Below are positions 60,936 to 64,000 of a stretch of 64,000 nt of DNA, piece after piece. A model generated the notes under the pieces. That model was given only the letters and a program-made list of their open reading frames with translations, was not told where the DNA came from and did no database searches. The stretch spans positions 83,228,705 to 83,292,704 of the forward strand of contig CP136067.1 in assembly GCA_032622095.1 (NCBI GenBank). Reading direction: 5' to 3'. The DNA is from Siphonodentalium dalli (lineage: Eukaryota; Mollusca; Scaphopoda; Gadilida; Siphonodentaliidae). Within the stretch, counting starts at the first letter, position 1. Each line of letters begins with the position of its first letter. A program made the position numbers and the translations under genes.

Positions 60936-62112
60936 ATGGTTGCTCGACAAGTTTCAGTTGGAGGTGGGAGCGAACCCAATTTGAGTGACCCACTTGGCAT
61001 ACCCACACATTTAGTTAACATGATTAGGCAGATTGGCCCTCTTCCAAAGGGGTATACCCTACAAATCACTACGTCAGGATGGGGTGGACCCACTGTTACT
61101 TCAAGTGTGACGTCGGTGGCCTCCACTCCAACAATCTCCACGTTTAAGACTACCCCAAGCCAAGGGTTCATGGGGAGTAAATGTTCTTTAAACTGCTATG
61201 TACCAGACACACCAATATGCAGTAACTTAGATTCAGGGTAACCAAACAACCCTCCAGGCATTTGACTGGACATTCTGAAATGTTCAACCAAAATTTATTC
61301 TCGCAGTACTTACATCAACAAGACATAGGTCCCAAGCACACACTCAACAATTCTGCCACCAGTGAGTCCGTTTACAATCTAGTTTCTGAGCATCTTTCAT
61401 CTCAGAATAAATTCCTCAAACCCATTGTAAACCAGGAAACTTTCGATGACAAGAAATGGGATATAAATGACTACCTAACTCATTTCGAAATCATCGCCAA
61501 GTTAAATTGTTGGAAGGGTCCATAAATGGCATACCATTTATTAATAAATCTGAGAGGTAACTCACAAACAATCTTGGGAAATTTTACTCCTGACCAAATT
61601 AATAACTACACAGTCCTTAAAAGTCTATTAACATGCCGATACAGCCAATATCAACAATTATATACACACCGGGACAACGTTCGCCAATGTACCAGGAAAG
61701 CTGGTCAGTCTATAGTTGAATATGGGTATAACTTGACTACCTTAGTTCGAAAAGCAATACCCTGGACTACCCCACATCTATGTGGAACCCTTTTTGGTAG
61801 AGCAATTCGTTTGGAGTTTGGGACATCGGGAGTTAAAGAAACATGTACATTATGGGCATCCTGTCACTCTTAATCATGCTATTGCATTCTCCACAGAGTT
61901 TGAATCCATCGAAGGCCCATTAGATAAGCCAAGGTTACCCAGGGATGAAAGTAATGTGGAACATCAGCTCTCGAATAGGATTTCATCACTTGAAAACCAG
62001 ATCAGGGATCAGGGTCAAATACGCCACCCCCATCTACCAATAGACAAATCACCTGTTATTATTGCCAGAAAGTGGGACATGTGGAGACCCGGTGTCCGGG
62101 GAAATTACAGAT
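60936..62112 (+). pseudogene. LTR retrotransposon Gag region, broken
   Basis: Starts at ATG 60936 and stops at 61241. A shifted frame 61262-61525 contains WDINDYLTHFEIIAKLN and ends at a single TAA (61523-61525). The same frame continues at 61526 with MAYHLLINLRGNSQTILGNF. A third frame from 61782 carries on with SLGHRELKKHVHYGHP. This pattern matches the capsid of Gypsy-type elements. A CCHC knuckle (CYYCQKVGHVETRC, about 62045-62086) lies in yet another frame. At least three shifts and one stop disable it. Confidence 0.8.
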
Positions 62113-63128
62113 CAGCAAATGGAGTAAACTATGTACCAATGACTCAAACGGTAGCTGCGTCAACCTGCACCGAGACTCCAAAGGATGTACCTACTCTCTC
62201 CACACAGTCATCTAAATCTTGTCTATTTTGCCGTGCAGTAATTCATGGAATATATTGCACATTTTTAGTTGACACAGGTTCACCGGTTTCACTCTTAAAT
62301 GACAGATTCATTCAAAAGTTGTGTATTCCCAGTACTGTTATTCAACCGTCCGACGTTAAGCTCTCTACGGCAAGTGGGCATGCAATAAACGTCCAAGGGT
62401 CAGTCGCCGTTGCTATTGAGTTCCCAGTCTTTGCAGTACAGCAATATTTTCTAATAGCCGATATAAATAATTTCACAGGTATACTTGGGTTAGATTTCTT
62501 TTTACATAATCAGGGTGTCTTGGATGTACCAAGGAAGATATTGCAAGTGAGCTCTGGTAAAATAAGGGTTTTTTATCAACACTCTTATTCAAGTGCGTGT
62601 CTGCAAATTCATGACGATCAAGTAATCCCACCATATTCTGAGGTCCTTTTGGAAGCGTCAGTTAATCATCCTGTCAATGGGAATGAAGCCCTCGTGGAGC
62701 CCCATACATCACTTGCTAATAAAGGTCTTCTTATAGAAAAAACAGTAGTAAATGCCGAGCAAAGTAAGGATGAATCATGTCAAACCTTATTGAAACAGTT
62801 GAAGAATTCTTTGATGGCACCTCCCATTTTAGTATTGACAAATTCAACAGATAAATTTGTTCTGGATACTGATGCTAGTGGAACCGGGATCGGCAGTGTT
62901 CTTTCACAGATACAAAATGGTGAAGAAGAGGTTGATATTTATTCATTTGATATCGAACACAGACTGGGAAATCGTCATCAAAATGCAGATTCGCTGTCAC
63001 GAATTGAGTGGAAAAAGTGTGTAGGTGTTTTTTTGGTGTTGCCCCTCATGTGGAGACGATATAGACAACCAACGAACTCCAGTAAGCTCACAAGACCCTG
63101 GCACCTTACATGTATCCAAACCTCCTGA
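61782..63128 (+). pseudogene. Gag tail - aspartic protease - RNase H remnant, one open frame
   Basis: A 448-codon open frame fuses several domain pieces. After the Gag tail comes a retropepsin: FLVDTGSPVSLLND (catalytic Asp at about 62267-62275) and GILGLDFF (about 62479-62502). It then passes directly into LMAPPILVLTNSTDKF and VLDTDASGTGIGSVLSQ (start of RNase H, about 62810-62910), with the RT core absent between. About 12 residues later comes FDIEHRLGNRHQNADSLSR (end of RNase H, to about 63002), so the middle of RNase H is missing too. The joins stay in frame. The enzyme set cannot support reverse transcription, so this copy would depend on others. Confidence 0.85.
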
Positions 63129-63650
63129 TGAGTTGGACTCGATTGGCCATGTGCCATCCATACCACATGCCCCTAGTTGTCGTAATCTGGTAGGAGTTAT
63201 TAGTTCTCAGTTTCCACTCAATTCGGAAGGCGAAGATGATGCCATGATTCAGCCATCAGCAGCTATGGTTGATGAGTCACAAGACGAATATTCTTCTTGG
63301 ATGATGACGATTTGTCCGGTGGTTGATTTAAATGATAACTATGTTAATTATGAAACCGAAAGTGAGTAATTTTCGACAGACAAGTCCAATTGGTTAGATA
63401 CATGGAATATCGATGAGTTGACATCATATCAACATCAGGATTCGGAGGTCGTATGGATCACTGAGTCTAAACAGTTGTCGGATACTCGTCCGTAGCGGGA
63501 TAAAGAGAAAATTATCCGTTACCAGTGTGATGGATATTGTGACAATGGAGAACTGTGTCTAATCAGTGGAAGATTCTCGATTTTGGAATGCTGTGTGCCA
63601 GAACTCTTATGACATTCATGAATGTTATATATAACATTAGGGCCTTTTTA
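63129..63650 (+). pseudogene. Pre-integrase linker remnant
   Basis: Frame 63025-63369 is acidic and polar (SEGEDDAMIQPSAAMVDESQ) without a domain. About 63400-63495 reads WNIDELTSYQHQDSEV, like the linker that normally precedes the integrase zinc finger in Gypsy polyproteins. No HHCC finger or DDE core follows. Confidence 0.55.
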
Positions 63651-63662
63651 AAGCGGGAGGAA
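63651..63662 (+). promoter_or_regulatory. Polypurine tract
   Basis: AAGCGGGAGGAA immediately before the 3' LTR, the expected plus-strand primer site. Confidence 0.85.
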
Positions 63663-64000
63663 TGTAGGAGTATTGGGTGGTGACAGCTGTCAGTGGAAGG
63701 TCCTTACCTGATGGTTATCTATATGGAAATGACTGACCACCGAGCAGTTGTCACCACTTCAACTTTTCGGGCCATCGGCGATGTGGAAGCTTGATTCTCA
63801 TTGGCCTCGGGTGTACAGGCATCTCTGATTGGCTGTGCCAAGACGAGCGCCCCCACACTCGATGGTATAAGAGGCCTCACGTTTTTCCAAATCGTTGGTT
63901 CGCTCAATACATCCAACAGTGAGTTTGGTTTTCACCACCTCCAACTGGAAGTTGCTAACCCATGCATTTTCATGGCCATTTCTTTGGAACGAAATTGTTG
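63663..64000 (+). repeat. 3' LTR (cut by the window end)
   Basis: Matches 59941-60278 with about 11 substitutions. From the 5' copy, about 480 more bases would be expected beyond the window. Confidence 0.95.

Larger units (their letters stand above)
59941..64000 (+). mobile_element. Gypsy-like LTR retrotransposon, internally deleted
   Basis: Direct repeats at 59941-60760 and from 63663 onward, a primer-binding-site-like sequence, a Gag-like region, an aspartic protease, RNase H remnants and a polypurine tract identify an LTR retrotransposon on the plus strand. The internal part is only ~2.9 kb. The RT core, most of RNase H and the integrase are missing. The 338 visible bases of the 3' LTR differ from the 5' LTR at about 11 positions (~97% identity), so insertion is not recent. 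Gag has stops and shifts. No envelope gene is seen. Confidence 0.92.

Noticed and set aside
63025-63369. An envelope or accessory gene of the LTR element
   Set aside because: The peptide is polar with no signal peptide or membrane segment, and it sits where the RNase H-integrase linker is expected.

Overview
This 64-kb window is nuclear DNA of an animal, most likely an AT-rich marine or freshwater invertebrate. A lophotrochozoan such as a mollusc fits the repeat content, but nothing here fixes the species. It is almost entirely repeats and transposon relics. The one convincing intact host gene is a single-exon rhodopsin-type GPCR at 28116-29105 (+). No tRNA, rRNA or CRISPR array was seen.

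Region 1 (1-17.6 kb): two nearly identical copies of a ~7-kb block (1-6971 and 9178-16144) lie 9.17 kb apart in the same orientation. Each carries TA and TACA microsatellites and ends in a ~353-bp minisatellite. That array has about 3 units in copy 1 and 5-6 in copy 2. The unshared spacer holds a dead LINE reverse transcriptase tail.

Region 2 (17.8-26 kb): a decayed but nearly full-length APE-type LINE lies on the minus strand (ORF1 with an RRM-like fold, then endonuclease, reverse transcriptase and C-terminal Cys/His motif). Its RT is split by a 1.1-kb TTAA-flanked, piggyBac-like non-autonomous element. Upstream is a 180-bp GC-rich satellite that reverses orientation near 25.43 kb, then another LINE RT fragment.

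Region 3 (26-39.7 kb): the GPCR, a LINE 3' end, and AT-rich non-coding DNA with several strong inverted repeats, including a 173-bp near-perfect foldback at 32.7 kb. A four-unit ~131-bp tandem repeat follows at 39 kb.

Region 4 (39.75-50.65 kb): a composite element organised as X1 - body - Y1 - X2 - CT-rich tract - Y2. The first body holds broken reading frames resembling the Gag and RT of DIRS/Ngaro-type (tyrosine-recombinase) retrotransposons. The split direct repeats fit that class. The second body is a ~3-kb pyrimidine-rich tract built partly from sub-repeats of Y, and it is stop-free on one strand by composition.

Region 5 (50.7-59.5 kb): a LINE graveyard with at least five fragments in both orientations and one small nested insertion.

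Region 6 (59.94-64 kb): an internally deleted Gypsy-like LTR retrotransposon (820-bp 5' LTR, PBS, broken gag, aspartic protease, RNase H remnants, polypurine tract) whose 3' LTR runs off the window. All domain calls rest on motif reading by eye. No database search was possible.
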